From Clostridia bacterium (GTDB lineage Bacteria; Bacillota; Clostridia; Oscillospirales; CAG-382), in assembly GCA_900754535.1 (NCBI GenBank), contig CAAEDF010000083.1, forward strand, positions 1 through 7,449: a DNA stretch of 7,449 nt, given 5' to 3'. The number at the start of each line of letters is the position of its first letter. Within the stretch, counting starts at the first letter, position 1. Below the pieces are notes generated by a model. That model had not been told where the DNA came from, searched no databases, and worked only from the letters and a program-made list of their open reading frames with translations. A program made the position numbers and the translations under genes. Shown in pieces: positions 6,889 to 7,449 of this stretch.

Positions 6889-6896
6889 TCACCTTT
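6889..6896 (-). promoter_or_regulatory. Ribosome binding site of the beta-helix protein
   Basis: The minus strand reads AAAGGTGA, five bases before the ATG at 6883. It decides between this start and the upstream in-frame ATG at 6925, which has no comparable site. Confidence 0.75.
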
Positions 6897-6919
6897 CTTT
6901 GAAAATTCTTGCACCGGGC

Positions 6920-6938
6920 TTGCACGCATGGCGTGCAA
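6920..6938 (-). promoter_or_regulatory. Leader hairpin close to the first ribosome binding site
   Basis: A perfect inverted repeat with 8-bp arms, TTGCACGC and GCGTGCAA, flanks a 3-nt centre. In the leader RNA it ends 24 nt before the binding site of the beta-helix gene. The 7-mer CTTGCAC is repeated directly at 6908-6914 and 6919-6925, so the sequence between hairpin and binding site could pair with the same arm in an alternative fold. No T tract follows on either strand, so it is not a terminator. A role in translation control or RNA stability is inferred. Confidence 0.5.
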
Positions 6939-7012
6939 AATCATCTTTTGCCCTTTTTATTCTCTACGGCGGCGTAAAGAACAGCGCTGCCGCAACCGCA
7001 GAGGCACGGTTC

Positions 7013-7039
7013 ATGCGAAAAGAGGCCACCTCTCCGCAT
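7013..7039 (-). promoter_or_regulatory. Two-part hairpin in the 5' leader
   Basis: ATGCG (7013-7017) pairs with CGCAT (7035-7039), and AGAGG (7021-7025) pairs with CCTCT (7029-7033) around a 3-nt loop, with a small internal loop (three bases against one). It lies about 20-45 nt into the predicted transcript, so it may protect the 5' end of the operon mRNA. It matches no riboswitch class that I can recognise. Confidence 0.4.
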
Positions 7040-7063
7040 ACCTATACCACTACACTGTATCTC

Positions 7064-7092
7064 ATTTTACTCGCGCGATTCCTGTTTGTCAA
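7064..7092 (-). promoter_or_regulatory. Sigma-A promoter of the six-gene operon
   Basis: On the minus strand the -35 box is a perfect TTGACA (7092-7087), the spacer is exactly 17 bp, and the -10 box is TAAAAT (7069-7064), five of six to consensus. Upstream of the -35 lies an AT-rich stretch (about 7100-7120) that could act as an UP element. Transcription should start near 7057, giving a leader of about 170 nt before the ATG at 6883. This is the only strong promoter found before the terminator at 490-527. Confidence 0.88.
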
Positions 7093-7120
7093 CAGAAAAG
7101 TTCAAAATTTATATATATAT

Positions 7121-7139
7121 TAGAAACGTTTTGTTTCTA
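7121..7139. promoter_or_regulatory. Inverted repeat upstream of the operon promoter
   Basis: TAGAAAC and GTTTCTA form perfect 7-bp arms around a 5-bp centre, 28 bp upstream of the -35 box. The place fits an activator site, but there is no matching second copy and the region is AT-rich, so this could be chance. Confidence 0.35.
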
Positions 7140-7252
7140 TAAACTTATTTTGTCATATTGCACAAAAAATTCCGAATAAGGATAAATTCCTAACGCTTCA
7201 ATGTCCGAAATCGCGGACGGAGTGGGGGTGGATGGATACATGAAACCTAATC
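7140..7252. other. Intergenic DNA without recognised features
   Basis: This stretch between the inverted repeat and the MITE-like element has no credible reading frame with a ribosome binding site on either strand. It is AT-rich on the left and G-rich on the right (GGAGTGGGGGTGGATGG). The 46 bases right of the element (7404-7449) also hold nothing I can identify. Confidence 0.5.
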
Positions 7253-7403
7253 TGTAGGGGTCGGCGACCTCGCCGACCCTTTGACGCGTAAGCGTCACTG
7301 AAAAATTATTGTTTCGTCTGCGCCGTGTAATTCGCTTTGTTTGGGATTTGCCTTTTTGTGCCGTCGTCGGCGGCAGCGGGTCGTCGAGTCGCCGACCCCT
7401 ACA
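7253..7403. mobile_element. MITE-like palindromic element with 16-bp inverted ends
   Basis: The left end TGTAGGGGTCGGCGAC (7253-7268) recurs as a perfect reverse complement at 7388-7403, giving a 151-bp unit. Each end is also a hairpin on its own: GGGTCGGCGA/TCGCCGACCC at 7258-7279, and a similar one with a single mismatch at about 7379-7398. Inside is another perfect stem, TGACGC and GCGTCA, closing a GTAA tetraloop (7282-7297). It codes for nothing, and no clear target-site duplication flanks it. I recall short intergenic repeats beginning TGTAGGGG in Clostridia genomes, which fits a non-autonomous mobile repeat; copy number elsewhere in the genome cannot be seen here. Confidence 0.65.
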
Positions 7404-7449
7404 AAGGGAATCGCGGAAAGCCGAAAATTACGGTTGATTTTTATTCTCA

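Noticed and set aside
6884..6925. Upstream ATG at 6925 for the beta-helix protein
   Set aside because: It lies within the 6920-6938 hairpin, lacks a binding site and would put 14 polar residues ahead of a normal signal peptide.
5669..7123. Plus-strand open frame of 484 codons, and similar long plus-strand frames at 2921-4081, 4496-5578 and 1344-2474
   Set aside because: They lie antisense to well-supported minus-strand genes, have no convincing ribosome binding sites, and their translations look like low-complexity reflections of the GC-rich codons on the other strand.
7136..7165. Second possible promoter on the minus strand (TTGTGC, 18 bp, TATAGA)
   Set aside because: It is much weaker than the consensus promoter at 7064-7092 and overlaps the inverted repeat; no evidence requires it.
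7203..7218. Small hairpin GTCCG/CGGAC
   Set aside because: Only five base pairs with a six-base loop and no T tract; it is not distinguishable from chance.

Overview
The window looks like a piece of a low-to-moderate GC Gram-positive (Firmicutes) chromosome, most likely an anaerobic Clostridia-type organism such as those common in the gut. The reasons are strong AGGAGG-type ribosome binding sites, a consensus sigma-A promoter with an AT-rich upstream stretch, several Gram-positive-style secretion signals, and a gene set (PqqD-like carrier, HPr-kinase-like ATPase, short S24/S26 peptidase) that I associate with such genomes. The taxonomic call is inference. All supported genes lie on the minus strand, so the window reads right to left.

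Layout, in the direction of transcription. Positions 7449-7093 hold no gene but carry a 151-bp MITE-like element (7253-7403) and an inverted repeat (7121-7139). A near-perfect promoter (TTGACA, 17 bp, TAAAAT; 7064-7092) begins a leader of about 170 nt with two hairpins. It is followed by a 1464-residue secreted beta-helix protein (2489-6883), a 48-residue peptide gene with a strong ribosome binding site (2310-2456), a 106-residue secreted protein with an amphipathic cationic helix (1944-2264), an HPr-kinase-like P-loop protein with a TTG start (1215-1937), a PqqD-like protein (935-1204) and a short S24/S26-type serine peptidase (526-933). A 15-bp-stem rho-independent terminator (490-527) closes the group. 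A separate gene with its own -10 box, palindrome and ribosome binding site starts at 392 and runs off the left edge; its visible part is the N-terminus of another secreted protein.

Gaps between the six genes are 32, 45, 6, 10 and 1 nt and no internal terminator was seen, so the whole set is probably one operon. The last three genes look like a peptide-modification cassette: a PqqD-like RiPP recognition element to hold a leader peptide, an HPr-kinase-like enzyme as a candidate peptide kinase, and a peptidase as a candidate leader protease. The obvious candidate substrate is the 48-residue peptide, which has no cysteine, one serine and one threonine. No radical SAM enzyme, lanthionine synthetase, YcaO protein or transporter is in the window. 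The function is a hypothesis built on gene context; the substrate, the modification and the link to the large beta-helix protein are unproven.
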